DNA of 64,000 nucleotides from Candidatus Abyssobacteria bacterium SURF_17. Lineage in GTDB: Bacteria > Abyssobacteria > SURF-5. The translations under genes and the position numbers were made by a program. The notes beneath the pieces were generated by a model. That model worked only from the letters and a program-made list of their open reading frames with translations. It did not search any database and was not told the origin of the DNA. The DNA lies in the NCBI GenBank assembly GCA_003598055.1, contig QZKI01000015.1, forward strand, positions 1 to 64,000, in the 5' to 3' direction. Shown piece by piece: positions 42,007-53,242 of the stretch. Position 1 is the stretch's first letter. Each line of letters starts with the position of its first letter.

Positions 42007-43059
42007 ATGAATGTTGCTCGCAAATCGAACCTTGCGCAGGCGATAGAGCAAATGCCAAAGGCGGAGCTTCATGTGCACCTGGAAGGGTCTATTTCGCACG
42101 AGACCATTGAGGAACTCGCCCGAAAGAACGGGATTGATTCGTATGCCGCGCGCGGACGAGCGAATCCTGCCCGTCTGCGGTATGGCCACCTGGTCGATTT
42201 CCTCGAAGCCTATCGCGTTCGCTGCAAATGCTTGCGAAGCGCCGACGACTTTCAGGTCGCGTGCACAGATGTTCTTGAGAGCCTTCATGCACTAAACGTT
42301 CGCTATGCAGAGATAATGATTGCCCCAACACTGCATAGAATGAACGGGCTCTCTATGGACGAAATCATGCCGGTGCTCGCGCGAACCGCAGGGGAGTTCT
42401 CGAAGAAGAACGGGCTCGAGGCCAGATTCATCCTCGACGTAGGACGCCAATTCGGGCGCGAGCATGCGTGGCAGACGGTGCGAGAAGCTGCGCGCCAGCA
42501 GGATTCAGGAGTAATCGCAATCGGTCTTGGTGGTGACGAAGTGCACTACTCGCCCGAACTTTTTGTGGAGCAGTTCGCGTGGGCGCGAAAACAAGGGCTC
42601 CATCTTGTCGCCCATGCGGGCGAAGTCGGTGATTCCGCGAGCGTGTGGGGCGCGGTGAATTCGCTCGGGGTCGAACGCATCGGCCACGGCCTCGGGGCGC
42701 GCGGCGATGAAGCGCTGCTGGAGACGCTGCGTATTCGGCAGATTCCGGTGGACATGTGTCCCACCAGCAATGTGGAAACAGGGGCGGTGCGTTCCTATGC
42801 GGACCATCCGCTTGCGGATTTCCTTCGGCGCGGGCTGCTTGTTACCGTGAACAGCGACGACCCCGCGATGTTCGGGACTTCCCTGACTCAGGAGTACAGC
42901 GTGTGCTGGCAAGAGCTCGGCCTTGCCTGGTCAGAATTGAAACTGCTATGCCTTAACGGGATCAGGGGAAGTTTTCTTCCCGATAAGGACAAGGAGAGGT
43001 TCCTCGAAGAGTTCACGGAGGAGCTCGCGGAGATCGAGTCCGAGACCGGTCTGCGCTAA
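42007..43059 (+). CDS. add: Adenosine deaminase family protein
   Basis: The protein has 350 residues from ATG 42007, with AAGGA 9 nt upstream. The track's start at 41932 lies inside the promoter. The family's zinc TIM-barrel residues are present: MPKAELHVHLEGSI (His-x-His), LVAHAGEVG (His and catalytic Glu), ERIGHGLGARGD and VTVNSDDPAMFGTSL (metal Asp). The enzyme should deaminate adenosine or a related purine nucleoside to the inosine form, in salvage. Some members act on 6-amino-6-deoxyfutalosine (menaquinone route) or adenine, which the sequence alone does not exclude. It has its own promoter. Confidence 0.88.
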   Translation: MNVARKSNLAQAIEQMPKAELHVHLEGSISHETIEELARKNGIDSYAARGRANPARLRYGHLVDFLEAYRVRCKCLRSADDFQVACTDVLESLHALNVRYAEIMIAPTLHRMNGLSMDEIMPVLARTAGEFSKKNGLEARFILDVGRQFGREHAWQTVREAARQQDSGVIAIGLGGDEVHYSPELFVEQFAWARKQGLHLVAHAGEVGDSASVWGAVNSLGVERIGHGLGARGDEALLETLRIRQIPVDMCPTSNVETGAVRSYADHPLADFLRRGLLVTVNSDDPAMFGTSLTQEYSVCWQELGLAWSELKLLCLNGIRGSFLPDKDKERFLEEFTEELAEIESETGLR

Positions 43060-43230
43060 TACGCGCCTCCTTCTTCCTCTCGCGTCGGCGCCACTCCGTT
43101 ATGGGCCAAATTGCCGAAGGCCCTAGGCCAGCGGAATCCCGCTCGCAGGAGCTAGCCAGTTCCGCGAAACAGGTAAATATTAATGAGAATACCTAATGCA
43201 TTCCTCAATGAAAGAGAAGGAGAGGGCAAC

Positions 43231-43440
43231 ATGGCGGGAGAGAATTCCAAGAAGATGACCGTGCCGGAACACAAGCTTGCGAAGATACACAGGGGTCACG
43301 AGAACCACCTTTGCGAGTTGACGGCGAAGCGACAGATGGAAAAAGTAGGCAAGCTGGCAAAGAACGCGCAATACGTTTGCCACATTTGTGGTCGGGCCTC
43401 CGCCAAGGCCGCGAATCTGTGTGAGGCCGTGGATCTCTAA
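43231..43440 (+). CDS. Small protein with a C-terminal CxxC knuckle
   Basis: The protein has 69 residues from ATG 43231, where GGAGAGGG lies 5-6 nt upstream. The track start at 43183 lacks a site. It has a lysine-rich helix (MTVPEHKLAKIHRGHENHLCELTAKRQMEKVGKLAKNA) followed by YVCHICGRASAKAANLC, a zinc-knuckle-like CxxC with a further Cys 12 residues later. I recall similar short proteins ending in 'C.iCGr.a....nLC.p' from deltaproteobacteria, where they are uncharacterised. It may bind zinc or take part in redox chemistry. It stands alone between add and the mrp operon. Confidence 0.7.
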   Translation: MAGENSKKMTVPEHKLAKIHRGHENHLCELTAKRQMEKVGKLAKNAQYVCHICGRASAKAANLCEAVDL

Positions 43441-43700
43441 GGAACCCGAGGAACTTTCACAGAGAACGTCTCATACGGCATTTCGTGAGACTCCGTTCTT
43501 TATGTGCGGCGCGCGTGCGGGAACGTGGTCGCAATGAAAAGCGCGAGGGGAAGGCGAATTGAGGGCGAGTCTCTCTTTCAATGCGGAAGGCGGAGGTTCA
43601 TGGCGTAGCAGCAGTATGTGAGAGGGTATGTATCCCCTCATGAAAACGATGCCGCCGCAGCCCACGAGATTTTGCCGGAGGAGAATGCGGGGTTAAGAGA

Positions 43701-46001
43701 ATGCTGATAGCCGTGGTGTCCGGCTTTGTCTTCTCTCTGGCGGTTCCGCTGCTTCATCGAACCGTTCGAAACGTAACGGATTGGCTGGTCGTTCTTCTAC
43801 CCTTCAGCCTCTTCATCTATTTTTCCTTTCTCACCCAACCCATTGCCGCAGGAGGGGTGCTCTCCTCATCACACGCGTGGGCGCCAAGCGTGGGGGTAAA
43901 TCTGTCCTTTGTTCTGGACGGTTTGAGCCTCCTGTTTGCAATCCTGATCAGCGGCATCGGCGCACTCGTGTTCCTTTACTCGAGCGGCTATTTTAAGGGT
44001 CATTCCGGACTTGGCCGTTTTTACGCGTATCTGCTCATCTTCATGGCATCCATGCTCGGGCTTGTGCTATCGGACAATGTGATCGCGCTGTTCATCTTCT
44101 GGGAATTGACCAGTCTCAGCTCATATTTGTTGATTGGTTTCGACCACGAGCGGAGTTCGGCGAGAAGCGCTGCGAGACAAGCATTGCTGGTAACAAGTGT
44201 GGGTGGGCTCGCGTTGCTGGCGGGGCTGCTCTTGCTCGGAGAGGCTGGGGGGAGTTTCGAACTGTCTCAATTGCTCCGTGAAAGGGAGGCAATTCGTTCC
44301 CACCGATTTTACGTGCCCATAGTTGTCCTCATCATGGTCGCCGCATTTACGAAGTCCGCTCAATTTCCATTCCATTTTTGGCTGCCGAACGCCATGGAGG
44401 CGCCCGCTCCTGTGAGCACGTATCTCCACTCGGCGACCATGGTCAAGGCTGGCATTTACCTCTTGGCCCGACTGAGCCCGGTCCTCGGCGGAGCGCGCAT
44501 CTGGCAGGGAACCATTGTGGTAGTTGGAGCGATTACCATGCTCATCGGTGCCTGCCTGGCCATCAAGGAAACTGACATCAAGCGCATTCTTGCATACTCG
44601 ACCGTGAGCATTCTCGGCGTTCTGACGTTCTTGCTCGGTCTCGGCACGAGGGCTGCCGTCGAAGCCGCGGTGGCCTACCTGTTCATTCATGCCCTTTACA
44701 AGGCCGGATTGTTCCTCGTCGCCGGTATCATTGACCATGAAACCGGCATCCGCGACGTGACGCGGTTGAGCGGATTAGCCCGGATTATGCCTGTGACCGC
44801 GCTCGCGGCGGCGGTAGCGGGCCTTTCAATGGCCGGCTTGCCGCCACTTTTCGGATTTATCGGCAAGGAGCTCCTCTATACGGCGACGTTGCAGGCGCCG
44901 CTTGCGAATTCAATCCTGACGGCAGCGGTTTTGCTCACAAGCGCACTGCTCGTTGCAGTCGCGGGCATCGTCAGTCTTGGTCCCTTCATCGGAAGAACCA
45001 TGACGCTGTCCGAAAAACACGGTGGCGTCCCGCTCACCATGACGGCAGGGCCGGTTGTGCTGGCCGGGCTCGGGCTGCTCATCGGACTTCTTCCGAATCT
45101 CGTGGCGGGCAGGATTGTATCTTCCGCTGTTGGCGCAGTGCTGGCACAACCCGCCGCCATAAAGCTGGCGCTTCTGCACGGGCTCACGGTGCAGCTTGGA
45201 CTGAGCGGTCTCACCTTTGCCCTCGGCGTCACGGCCTACCTCAGGCGCGACGCGCTTCGACGGGCAGTGTCTCGATTCGACCTCGGGACGGCCCTGGGGC
45301 CTGCGAAAGGATACAGCCTGACGCTCGACGGGATGACTGCGCTCGCACGCCTGCAGACTCGCATTCTGCAAAGCGGCCACCTGCACATCTATCTGTTCAT
45401 CATCCTGGCAGTGACCGTGGGATTGGTTGGCTCGTGGTTGGTCCGTTACTATGGTCTGATGCGGCTTGAAGGATGGGCGGATATTCGATTCTACGAATTT
45501 CTCACGGCTCTGGTTATCGTGGCCGCCACCATTGTGATCGTTCGCGCGAGTTCGCGGCTGTTCTCGGTCGTCGCGCTTGGCGTTGTGGGGTACAGCATGG
45601 GGATCATCTACATCATCTTCGGCGCGCCTGACCTCGCGATGACGCAATTTTCGATAGACACGCTGACGGTCATCTTGCTGCTGTTGGTGCTCTATCGCCT
45701 GCCCCGGTACGCGCGGTATTCAACGACGCTCGAACGGCTCCGCGATGCCGCCATCGCACTAGCGGTGGGCGTGCTGGTGACCGGCTTGACGCTTGCGGCC
45801 ACAGCCGTCCCGCCGATTTCACAGATATCCTCCTACTTTGCGGAGAACAGCTATCTCCTTGCGAAAGGTCGTAATGTCGTGAACGTAATCCTCGTGGACT
45901 TCCGCGCGTTCGATACCCTGGGTGAGATTACCGTTTTGGCCGTTGCGGCAATCGGCGTGTATTCTCTGATGAAGCTGCGGGGGAACGGAAGCGACGGATG
46001 A
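43701..46001 (+). CDS. mnhA: Mrp/Mnh cation-proton antiporter subunit A
   Basis: The protein has 766 residues, the size of MrpA-type subunits. The first ~480 residues form an NuoL-like antiporter module with [18 protein letters not shown] (conserved Glu), [30 protein letters not shown] (conserved Lys) and the typical '[14 protein letters not shown]' helix. The C-terminal part ([19 protein letters not shown]...[33 protein letters not shown]) is the MrpA-specific DUF4040/MrpB-like extension, so it is not a complex I subunit. It belongs to the heptameric Na+(K+)/H+ antiporter encoded by seven consecutive genes in the canonical order A to G. Confidence 0.94.
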   Translation: MLIAVVSGFVFSLAVPLLHRTVRNVTDWLVVLLPFSLFIYFSFLTQPIAAGGVLSSSHAWAPSVGVNLSFVLDGLSLLFAILISGIGALVFLYSSGYFKGHSGLGRFYAYLLIFMASMLGLVLSDNVIALFIFWELTSLSSYLLIGFDHERSSARSAARQALLVTSVGGLALLAGLLLLGEAGGSFELSQLLREREAIRSHRFYVPIVVLIMVAAFTKSAQFPFHFWLPNAMEAPAPVSTYLHSATMVKAGIYLLARLSPVLGGARIWQGTIVVVGAITMLIGACLAIKETDIKRILAYSTVSILGVLTFLLGLGTRAAVEAAVAYLFIHALYKAGLFLVAGIIDHETGIRDVTRLSGLARIMPVTALAAAVAGLSMAGLPPLFGFIGKELLYTATLQAPLANSILTAAVLLTSALLVAVAGIVSLGPFIGRTMTLSEKHGGVPLTMTAGPVVLAGLGLLIGLLPNLVAGRIVSSAVGAVLAQPAAIKLALLHGLTVQLGLSGLTFALGVTAYLRRDALRRAVSRFDLGTALGPAKGYSLTLDGMTALARLQTRILQSGHLHIYLFIILAVTVGLVGSWLVRYYGLMRLEGWADIRFYEFLTALVIVAATIVIVRASSRLFSVVALGVVGYSMGIIYIIFGAPDLAMTQFSIDTLTVILLLLVLYRLPRYARYSTTLERLRDAAIALAVGVLVTGLTLAATAVPPISQISSYFAENSYLLAKGRNVVNVILVDFRAFDTLGEITVLAVAAIGVYSLMKLRGNGSDG

Positions 46002-46088
46002 CGATAACCCTGCGAATTCGCGGACGATATGCGTTTTCGGGTTTGGGACGTGGTTGACGGCTCCGCGCTTTGACCAATGAGGAGAGAG

Positions 46089-46499
46089 ATGATGACTTCT
46101 TTGATCTTGTCAACGGCTACGACTTACCTGTTGCCACTGCTGCTGCTCTTGTCGGTATATCTGCTGCTGCACGGGCACGATGTTCCGGGAGGCGGGTTCG
46201 TGGGAGGGGTAGTGGCCGCCGCTGCGTTCGCATTGTACGCCATTGCCCACGGCGTCGAAGAAGCGCGGCGCGTTCTGCACACACACCCCCGGACGTTGAT
46301 CGGTCTGGGGCTCCTCACCGCGCTGTTGAGCGGCGTCATCGCGTTCGTCTCGAACGAGCCGTTTCTTAAAGGCCTGTGGACCACTGTCACGCTGCCGGTG
46401 GAGTGGAAACTTGGCACTCCCACCCTTTTCGACGTTGGCGTGTACCTCGTAGTGGTCGGGGTGACCTTAATGATCATCTTTTCTGTGGCGGAGGATTGA
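46089..46499 (+). CDS. mnhB: Mrp antiporter subunit B
   Basis: The protein has 136 residues from ATG 46089, 4 nt after GAGGAG; the track's ATG at 46077 precedes that site. It has four transmembrane helices and the MnhB signature [33 protein letters not shown] near the N-terminus and [23 protein letters not shown] at the end. It is a required membrane subunit of the Mrp complex. It is 87 nt from mnhA, the widest gap in the operon, and directly followed by mnhC. Confidence 0.93.
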   Translation: MMTSLILSTATTYLLPLLLLLSVYLLLHGHDVPGGGFVGGVVAAAAFALYAIAHGVEEARRVLHTHPRTLIGLGLLTALLSGVIAFVSNEPFLKGLWTTVTLPVEWKLGTPTLFDVGVYLVVVGVTLMIIFSVAED

Positions 46500-46500
46500 C

Positions 46501-46851
46501 GTGCAAACGGTGATGGCATTCGTTGTGGGAGCCTTGTATGCGGCAGGGCTTTACTTGATGATGCGGCGCAGCATCTTCAAATTAATCATCGGCCTGGCGC
46601 TCCTCAGCCACGGCTCGAACCTCTTCTTGTTCCTGATGGGATACCTGACGCGGGGCGGCCCCCCGATAACGCCCCCCGAGGCGGTGCGCCCTGTGGCGCC
46701 GTTTGCCGACCCGCTTCCTCAAGCGCTCATCCTGACAGCTATCGTCATCGGTTTCGGCGTGCAGGCATTCGCCGTTGTTCTGATCCGACGCGCGCACGAG
46801 ACCCTAGGCACAGACGATCTCGATAAAATGCAGTCAACAGACGTGGATTGA
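46501..46851 (+). CDS. mnhC: Mrp antiporter subunit C (NuoK-like)
   Basis: The protein has 116 residues. The GTG start has GGAGG 6 nt upstream. Three transmembrane helices follow the NuoK plan, with [32 protein letters not shown] and the later [26 protein letters not shown]. NuoK homology is the known origin of MrpC. It starts one base after the mnhB stop. Confidence 0.93.
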   Translation: MQTVMAFVVGALYAAGLYLMMRRSIFKLIIGLALLSHGSNLFLFLMGYLTRGGPPITPPEAVRPVAPFADPLPQALILTAIVIGFGVQAFAVVLIRRAHETLGTDDLDKMQSTDVD

Positions 46852-46885
46852 AAAAGCAGTTTACTCTCGGCATGGAAGCGATGAA

Positions 46886-48397
46886 ATGAAAGTGCTCCTG
46901 CTTCTCCCGCTCTTGATTCCGCTTCTCACCGCCATCATCTCGCTCCTTGTCTGGGACCGCCGGCTGCAGCGCATCTTCGGCGTCATAGGCATGGCGGGGC
47001 TGCTCGGCTCGGCGGTCGGACTCCTGCGGACGGTCTGCAAAGAGGGGATTCAAGCGGTTCAGGTCGGCGGTTGGCCCGCGCCCTTCGGCATCACGCTGGT
47101 GGCCGATGTTTTCGCCGCTATCATGGTCGTGATGGCCGGACTCATGGGCCTCGCGGTCATGGTCTATTCTCTGACCAGCATGGACAAGCGGCGCGAGTCG
47201 TTCGGCTACTATCCACTCACCCACATCATGCTGATGGGCGTATGCGGTTCATTCTTGACCGGCGACATTTTCAACCTGTACGTCTGGTTCGAGGTCATGC
47301 TGATTGCGTCCTTCGTGCTCACGGAACTCGGGAGCGAAAAGGCACAGCTCGAGGGCGCAATCAAGTATGTCACGCTCAACCTCGTGTCATCCGCCCTGTT
47401 CCTGACGGCGGTGGGAGTATTGTACGGAATGGTCGGCACCTTGAACATGGCAGACCTCGCGAATCAGTTGGCAAAGGTGAAACCGTCGGGTCTCGTGACG
47501 ACCGCATCTATGCTGTTCTTCCTCGCGTTCGGCATCAAGGCGGCTGTTTTCCCCCTGTTCTTCTGGCTGCCGGCATCGTACCATACGCCTCCCGTTTCCG
47601 TGTCGGCGATTTTCGCGGCATTGCTCACCAAAGTCGGAGTGTATGCGCTTATCCGCGTCTTCAGCCTGCTCTTTACGGGGCAGACGGCCGCGACACACGG
47701 ACTCATTCTCGCCGTCGCCGGCCTGACAATGGCGACAGGCGTGCTCGGCGCCGTCGCACAGAATGACTTTCGACGCCTGCTGTCCTTCCATATCGTCAGC
47801 CAGATTGGGTACATGATCATGGGGTTGGGACTGTTCACGCCGTTGGGACTTGCCGGCTCGATCTTTCACATAGTGCACAACATGCTCGCCAAGACGAATT
47901 TGTTCCTTATAAGCGGCGTTGTCCATCGGGTGAAGGGAACATATCAGTTAAGCAGTCTCGGCGGCCTTTCCCGGTCGTCTCCCGGATTGGCGATTCTCTT
48001 CCTCGTATCGGCTTTCTCGCTTGCAGGGATGCCCCCACTTTCGGGCTTTTGGTCAAAGCTCATTCTGGTGCAAGCTGGATTGCAGGCGCGGGAGTACACA
48101 ATCGTCGCCGTTGCGCTTGTGGTCAGCTTGCTCACGCTGTATTCGATGACGAAGATTTGGAATGAGGTGTTCTGGAAAACAGACCCCGCGGAGGGAGAGC
48201 AGGAACCGGCAAAAACCGATTCGTTCGGCGAAGCAGAATCTTCCTTGGCGCTTCTTGCGCCCATCGTGGTGATTGGCTGCTTAATCGTGTCCATTGGGTT
48301 GGCGGCGCAGCCGGTGTTCGCTCTTTTCGAGAAGGCTGCCCATCAACTGATGAATCCGGCCGAATATATACGCGCCGTTCTGGGAGAATTGCCATGA
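46886..48397 (+). CDS. mnhD: Mrp antiporter subunit D (NuoN/NuoM-like)
   Basis: The protein has 503 residues with about fourteen transmembrane helices. Antiporter-module motifs are [16 protein letters not shown] (conserved Glu), [33 protein letters not shown] (Lys on the broken helix) and [22 protein letters not shown], followed by [10 protein letters not shown] and [17 protein letters not shown]. It ends with an ATGA overlap with mnhE. It forms one of the two putative ion channels of the complex with subunit A. Confidence 0.94.
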   Translation: MKVLLLLPLLIPLLTAIISLLVWDRRLQRIFGVIGMAGLLGSAVGLLRTVCKEGIQAVQVGGWPAPFGITLVADVFAAIMVVMAGLMGLAVMVYSLTSMDKRRESFGYYPLTHIMLMGVCGSFLTGDIFNLYVWFEVMLIASFVLTELGSEKAQLEGAIKYVTLNLVSSALFLTAVGVLYGMVGTLNMADLANQLAKVKPSGLVTTASMLFFLAFGIKAAVFPLFFWLPASYHTPPVSVSAIFAALLTKVGVYALIRVFSLLFTGQTAATHGLILAVAGLTMATGVLGAVAQNDFRRLLSFHIVSQIGYMIMGLGLFTPLGLAGSIFHIVHNMLAKTNLFLISGVVHRVKGTYQLSSLGGLSRSSPGLAILFLVSAFSLAGMPPLSGFWSKLILVQAGLQAREYTIVAVALVVSLLTLYSMTKIWNEVFWKTDPAEGEQEPAKTDSFGEAESSLALLAPIVVIGCLIVSIGLAAQPVFALFEKAAHQLMNPAEYIRAVLGELP

Positions 48398-48867
48398 CGC
48401 TGTTCCTGCTGAATGTTTTGCTCGCGCTGGCGTGGACTGCTCTGACCGGCGAATTGACGGCGACGAATATGGTCATCGGTTTCCTGCTTGGTTACGGAAC
48501 ACTATGGATGGCTCGGAGGGCGGACGCTCCGTCGGGTTACTTCAAGAAAGCGCGGCAAGTGATCAAGTTCGCTTTCTTTTTCTTGTGGGAACTCCTGAAA
48601 GCGAACCTGCGCGTTACCTACGACATTCTGACGCCGCGCCACCGGATGAGGCCCGCCATCATCGCCGTCCCTCTGGATGCGAAGACTGACATGGAGATAT
48701 CCTTCCTTGCCAATTTAATAACCCTCACGCCCGGCACGCTGAGCCTTGAGGTCTCCAACGACAGGCGCGTCCTCTTTATCCATGCCATGTACGTCACGGA
48801 CGCGGACCAGTTCCGGCGCGACATCAAGAGAGGGCTTGAACAGCGGCTGCTGGAGGTGCTTCGATGA
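48394..48867 (+). CDS. mnhE: Mrp antiporter subunit E
   Basis: The protein has 157 residues. Two N-terminal hydrophobic helices ([38 protein letters not shown]) are followed by a soluble domain with [31 protein letters not shown], the MnhE signature. It overlaps mnhD and mnhF by 4 nt on each side. Confidence 0.93.
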   Translation: MTLFLLNVLLALAWTALTGELTATNMVIGFLLGYGTLWMARRADAPSGYFKKARQVIKFAFFFLWELLKANLRVTYDILTPRHRMRPAIIAVPLDAKTDMEISFLANLITLTPGTLSLEVSNDRRVLFIHAMYVTDADQFRRDIKRGLEQRLLEVLR

Positions 48868-49130
48868 GTGAATTGACGCTCACCTCCGCCGTGGTGTTGT
48901 CGTTCCTGAGCGTGGCGTTCTTCCTTGCCTTCGTGCGCCTTCTGCGCGGGCCGACTCTGCCGGACCGGGTGGTTGCGCTCGACCTCATAGCGGTCGTAGG
49001 AATCGGGTTCGTCAGCGCTTACGCCATCGCCAGCGACCAGAGCATCCTCCTCAATGTCGCCAGCGTGATGGCGCTCATCGGGTTCCTGGGGACAGTTGCC
49101 TTTGCCTACTACTTGAGGAGAAAGGCTTGA
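48864..49130 (+). CDS. mnhF: Mrp antiporter subunit F
   Basis: The protein has 88 residues and three transmembrane helices with the family phrase FVRLLRGPTLPDRVVALDLIAVVGIGFVSAYAI. This is the small membrane subunit, usual length. ATGA overlaps join it to mnhE and mnhG. Confidence 0.92.
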   Translation: MSELTLTSAVVLSFLSVAFFLAFVRLLRGPTLPDRVVALDLIAVVGIGFVSAYAIASDQSILLNVASVMALIGFLGTVAFAYYLRRKA

Positions 49131-49525
49131 CCATGCAGGACGCCGTATGCGCCGCGCTGATGATTGCCGGCACATTTTTCATGGTGGTCGGCGGAGTGGG
49201 AGTCATACGCTTTCCGGACCTCTATATGCGGGTGTCGAGCTCGACCAAGGCTTCCACCTTGGGAGCTGGCTTCATCTTGCTCTCTCTGGCATTTCACTTC
49301 AACGAGCTCGGTACCACGATGCGCGCCGTCGCCACGATAACATTTCTCGTCGTTACCGGGCCGGTTTCCGCCCACTTAATCAGCCGAGCCGCATACGGAA
49401 TCGGTGTCCGGCTGTGGGAAGGCACTATTCGGGATGAGCTGCGAGGGCGGTACAATCCCGACACGAACGTGGTGGAAAGCGTCGAGCTTGAATCCAACGA
49501 GGACGAGAGACCGCAGGCGCCATGA
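49127..49525 (+). CDS. mnhG: Mrp antiporter subunit G
   Basis: The protein has 132 residues. Three transmembrane helices carry the MnhG signature FFMVVGGVGVIRFPDLYMRVSSSTKASTLGAGFILLSLA and TGPVSAHLISRAAYGIGV. It is last in the operon. About 30 polar residues at the C-terminus (DTNVVESVELESNEDERPQAP) extend beyond the shortest homologues. The V/A-ATPase promoter follows 118 nt downstream. Confidence 0.92.
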   Translation: MTMQDAVCAALMIAGTFFMVVGGVGVIRFPDLYMRVSSSTKASTLGAGFILLSLAFHFNELGTTMRAVATITFLVVTGPVSAHLISRAAYGIGVRLWEGTIRDELRGRYNPDTNVVESVELESNEDERPQAP

Positions 49526-49643
49526 AGAAAAAAACACATGGCGCTTCGCCGCTTGATCTTCCCGCCTGTTGCATCAGCGGAGCGCCGTCAAAATCCATAT
49601 ACTGGGCAATGGATTTCTGATAACCCAAGACGTTGTATTCTCC

Positions 49644-49673
49644 TTGACATTGTTCTCACGCCTGTGCTAGCAT
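49644..49673 (+). promoter_or_regulatory. Promoter of the V/A-ATPase operon
   Basis: A perfect TTGACA (49644-49649) is followed after 18 nt by TAGCAT (49668-49673), preceded by TG at the extended -10 position. It would start transcription near 49680, ~53 nt before the first ATPase gene, so the ATPase is not only transcribed from the mrp operon. Confidence 0.65.
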
Positions 49674-49732
49674 TATGCGGAAAAATCGCGATTATTCGTA
49701 TTGTTTCCCCTTCTTGAAAGACCGTGTAACCC

Positions 49733-50044
49733 ATGGAACTTCTGGACGAAATCAGGCGGCTTGAAGACGAAGGCGAGAAAGTCATAGCGAATGCGAAGCG
49801 CGAAGCCGAGGAGATTATCCGACTGACTCGCGAAGAGGCGCGCACACTGATCGAGCACGTGCGCGAAGAGTGCAAAACCATCGAGTCGCGCATGATAGCC
49901 GAAGCAGAGTCCGAAGCGCGGCGACAGGCGGAAGAAGCGCGAAAAAATAATGAGAAAGCGCTCGAGTCGCTCCGTAAGTCAGCCCAAAAGGACATGGAGC
50001 GCGCGGTCAAGCTGATAACCGATTCTATTGCCGGCAACCCCTGA
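49733..50044 (+). CDS. V/A-type ATPase subunit H (peripheral stalk)
   Basis: The protein has 103 residues, nearly all alpha-helical and strongly charged (LDEIRRLEDEGEKVIANAKREAEEIIRLTREEARTLIEHVREE), as expected for the AhaH/NtpF-type subunit that pairs with E to form the peripheral stalk. The family is poorly conserved, so the call leans on position as the first gene before subunit I and on the coiled-coil character. The stop overlaps the start of the next gene by one base. Confidence 0.8.
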   Translation: MELLDEIRRLEDEGEKVIANAKREAEEIIRLTREEARTLIEHVREECKTIESRMIAEAESEARRQAEEARKNNEKALESLRKSAQKDMERAVKLITDSIAGNP

Positions 50045-52056
50045 TGGCCGTAAGCAAGGTTCGAAAACTTGAGCTCGTAGCGCATGCCGAGTGTCGTGAA
50101 GAAATTGTGACCGCGCTGCGTTCTTTGGGCGCAGTCCATATTTCCGACATACGAGAGCTTTTTCCCGAGTCGGAGAACCAACTTCCCTCATACCTTCAGG
50201 GTTCCCTCTCTCACATCAAAGAGAAGCTCGCCCAGTTGCTTTACTGCATCCTCTTCGTGGAGCGATTCGCGCCCAAGCCTCCGTTTCTTGAGAAACTTGC
50301 CAAGTCCAAGCCTGTCTTCACGGTACAGGAGTTCGAAGAGTGTCTTGCCACCATCGATATCGGCAAGCTTTACGAGGAATGCTCGCGGCTTGAAAAGAAC
50401 CTCGAAGAGAACCGGAGCCAGATAGAGAAAAAAGAGACCCTTATATCGGATGTCTCGCACTGGCTGCAACTTCCGTGGCCGCTCGAAATGATCCGTGACA
50501 CGCAGACCACGTGTGTCACGCTCGGAATCTGCGACGGGCGCGCTTTCAACTTGATGACTGAGGAGATGGCCGAGGTCTCCCCCCTCTATCACATCGAAGT
50601 CACGGGCCGCTCACGAACCTCGGTTTCGATGGTACTCATCTATTCCAAGAGCGTCGAAGACTTGCTGGCGCCAGTTCTCAGGAAGTATGCGTGGCGTCCC
50701 GTGAGGTTCGCCGAACTGAATGGTACGCCGGCTCAGATAGTTGCAACCTTGCGGGAAGAGATCAAAGAACTCCACGAGCACACCCAACATATTTGCGAGC
50801 GCGTGATGCGGGAATTCGTTCCGGCCCTCGATAAGTTGATGTTGCTCCATGACCATTACTCTCAGGAATGTCATACATTGGAGGTCCAGCGCCACTTTCT
50901 GTTTACCACGCGTGTGTTCCTCATCAGCGGCTGGATTGTGGCTGACCACGAGGAAGCGCTCAGGAAACGCCTGGGAGAGGTGACACAAGTTTTTGAGTTG
51001 CGATGTTATGACCCTGCTCCCGGAGAAAACGTTCCCGTCTTTCTTGAAAACAACCGAGCGATAGCACCCTTCACGCTCATTACCGACCTGTACGGCCGCC
51101 CTCAGTATACGGAATTCGACCCGACTCCGTTGTTTGCACCTTTCTTCGGCCTGTTCTTCGGCATCTGCCTCGGCGATGCAGGTTATGGCGCAATATTGGC
51201 AATCGCGTGTTTCATCGCATTGAAAAAACTGAATATTTACGGCGGTCCCCGGAAACTATTGGAAATACTGGTTTGGGGCGGGATCGGCAGTTTTGTGTTC
51301 GGCCTTTTGTCGGGCGGCGTGTTCTGCATGAAGACAGAGCAACTCCCGGCAATTTTCAAGAGTATGATGCTTTTTGAGGCTACCGGCGACGTTTTGCTGT
51401 TTCTTTACATAGCGTTCGGGCTCGGCCTGATTCAGATACTCTTCGGAATCGGCATCAAAATGGCGCTCAACGTGCGCAAAGGTCATGTAATCGACGCAAT
51501 CTTAGACCAGGCACTCTGGATACTTTTCCTGATTTCCCTGGCGCCGCTTTGCTACAAGTATTTGTTCGGTGGCGCCGTCGGCGAAGCGATTGTCTCACAC
51601 GCCGTGAGAGCCGCGAAAATATTGGCCGTGGCGCTCGTTCTCACCCAGGGCAGAAAGACCAGACCACTGGTGTTCAGCCCGCTCAGGGGATTGCTCAAGC
51701 TCTACGGAGTAATGAACTATTTCGGGGATGTGCTGTCGTATGCGCGCTTGATGGCCTTGGGTCTTGCAACCGCATTTCTCGGAATGACGATCAATGACAT
51801 CGCTCAGCTTATCCTGGGGATTCCTTATGGAATTGGTTACGCACTCGCAGCATTGATTCTCGTGTTCGGCCACGCATTCAATTTGGCAATCAACTGTTTG
51901 GGGGCATTTGTTCATTCGCTCAGGCTGCAATATCTCGAGTTCTTCTCGAAGTTCTTCACCGGCGGAGGCATGATGTTCCAGCCATTCGCCGAAGAAAGAA
52001 TGTATACGATAGTCCAATCGAGTCCGGCGAAGCCACTAATGGAGTCACATCGGTAG
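50044..52056 (+). CDS. ntpI: V/A-type ATPase subunit I (a subunit)
   Basis: The protein has 670 residues. The first ~330 form a soluble coiled-coil arm (EECSRLEKNLEENRSQIEKKET...). The rest has eight helices with the conserved PLFAPFFGLFFGICLGDAGYGAILAIACF. The essential Arg helix is GDVLSYARLMALGLATAFLGM. The Arg in SYARLMALGLA faces the rotor Glu and drives ion transfer. It forms the membrane stator with the K ring. It is followed 16 nt later by subunit K. Confidence 0.94.
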   Translation: MAVSKVRKLELVAHAECREEIVTALRSLGAVHISDIRELFPESENQLPSYLQGSLSHIKEKLAQLLYCILFVERFAPKPPFLEKLAKSKPVFTVQEFEECLATIDIGKLYEECSRLEKNLEENRSQIEKKETLISDVSHWLQLPWPLEMIRDTQTTCVTLGICDGRAFNLMTEEMAEVSPLYHIEVTGRSRTSVSMVLIYSKSVEDLLAPVLRKYAWRPVRFAELNGTPAQIVATLREEIKELHEHTQHICERVMREFVPALDKLMLLHDHYSQECHTLEVQRHFLFTTRVFLISGWIVADHEEALRKRLGEVTQVFELRCYDPAPGENVPVFLENNRAIAPFTLITDLYGRPQYTEFDPTPLFAPFFGLFFGICLGDAGYGAILAIACFIALKKLNIYGGPRKLLEILVWGGIGSFVFGLLSGGVFCMKTEQLPAIFKSMMLFEATGDVLLFLYIAFGLGLIQILFGIGIKMALNVRKGHVIDAILDQALWILFLISLAPLCYKYLFGGAVGEAIVSHAVRAAKILAVALVLTQGRKTRPLVFSPLRGLLKLYGVMNYFGDVLSYARLMALGLATAFLGMTINDIAQLILGIPYGIGYALAALILVFGHAFNLAINCLGAFVHSLRLQYLEFFSKFFTGGGMMFQPFAEERMYTIVQSSPAKPLMESHR

Positions 52057-52545
<489 letters not shown>

Positions 52546-52633
52546 CGCGTGATTTTTGCTGCAGCAGAGCACGATTTCATGGCGATGCTCCTTACGCGAG
52601 TGGAACGAGACTGAAGCGAGGCACGCATCAAAC

Positions 52634-53242
52634 ATGGCACTCGAACACATTATCCGGAAAATCGACGAAGACGCGCGGGCCGAAGCAGAATCGCTCCTTT
52701 CGCTCGCCCGGGCGGAAGCCGATTCCATCAAAGAAAAAGCCCGAAAGCAGGCGGAGGAATTGCGAGCGGAATTGCTGCGGGAAGCGGAGAAAAAGGCGAA
52801 AGAACATGCGAACCGCATACAGGTATTGGCGGGACTTGAACAGCGCAAAGAGACTTTGAAAGAGAAAAGGAACCTCGTGGAAGAAGCCTTCACGAGAGCC
52901 GAGGAAAAAATCAGAACGCTCGCTCCAGACGAATACTGCGCATTGCTCAAACCTCTCATCGTGAGCGCGGTCGAATCGGGCCGCGAGGAAATCATCCCGT
53001 CGGCCGCTCACCGGCATTTGTTTACGCCCGATTTCCTGAAAGAAATCAATGACGAGCTTGGCCCGCAAAGAAGTCAGCTTCGACTGAGCGAGGAGAGCGG
53101 CGATTTCGCGGCCGGCTTCATCCTGCGCGAGAGCAACAAGGAAACAAACCTGACGCTCGAGAGCATCATAAAGGACCGCCGCGACCAGATCGAGCCTTCG
53201 ATAGCGGCGATTTTATTCGGTGAAGACGGCAAGAATGGATGA
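52634..53242 (+). CDS. ntpE: V/A-type ATPase subunit E (peripheral stalk)
   Basis: The protein has 202 residues from ATG 52634 (MALEHIIRKIDEDARAEAESLLS). The ORF track begins earlier, at 52556, with no homology. A long N-terminal helix rich in Ala, Glu, Lys and Arg leads to a small alpha/beta C-terminal domain (LRLSEESGDFAAGFILRESNKETNLTLESIIKDRRDQIEPSIAAILF), the vATP-synt_E plan. It partners with subunit H. An 88-nt gap separates it from subunit K and its 3' end overlaps the start of subunit C. Confidence 0.9.
   Translation: MALEHIIRKIDEDARAEAESLLSLARAEADSIKEKARKQAEELRAELLREAEKKAKEHANRIQVLAGLEQRKETLKEKRNLVEEAFTRAEEKIRTLAPDEYCALLKPLIVSAVESGREEIIPSAAHRHLFTPDFLKEINDELGPQRSQLRLSEESGDFAAGFILRESNKETNLTLESIIKDRRDQIEPSIAAILFGEDGKNG

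Noticed and set aside
49590-49620. AAATCCAT...ATGGATTT inverted repeat after mnhG as a terminator
   Set aside because: The 8-bp stem is A+T-rich and lacks a T tract, which is too weak to call.
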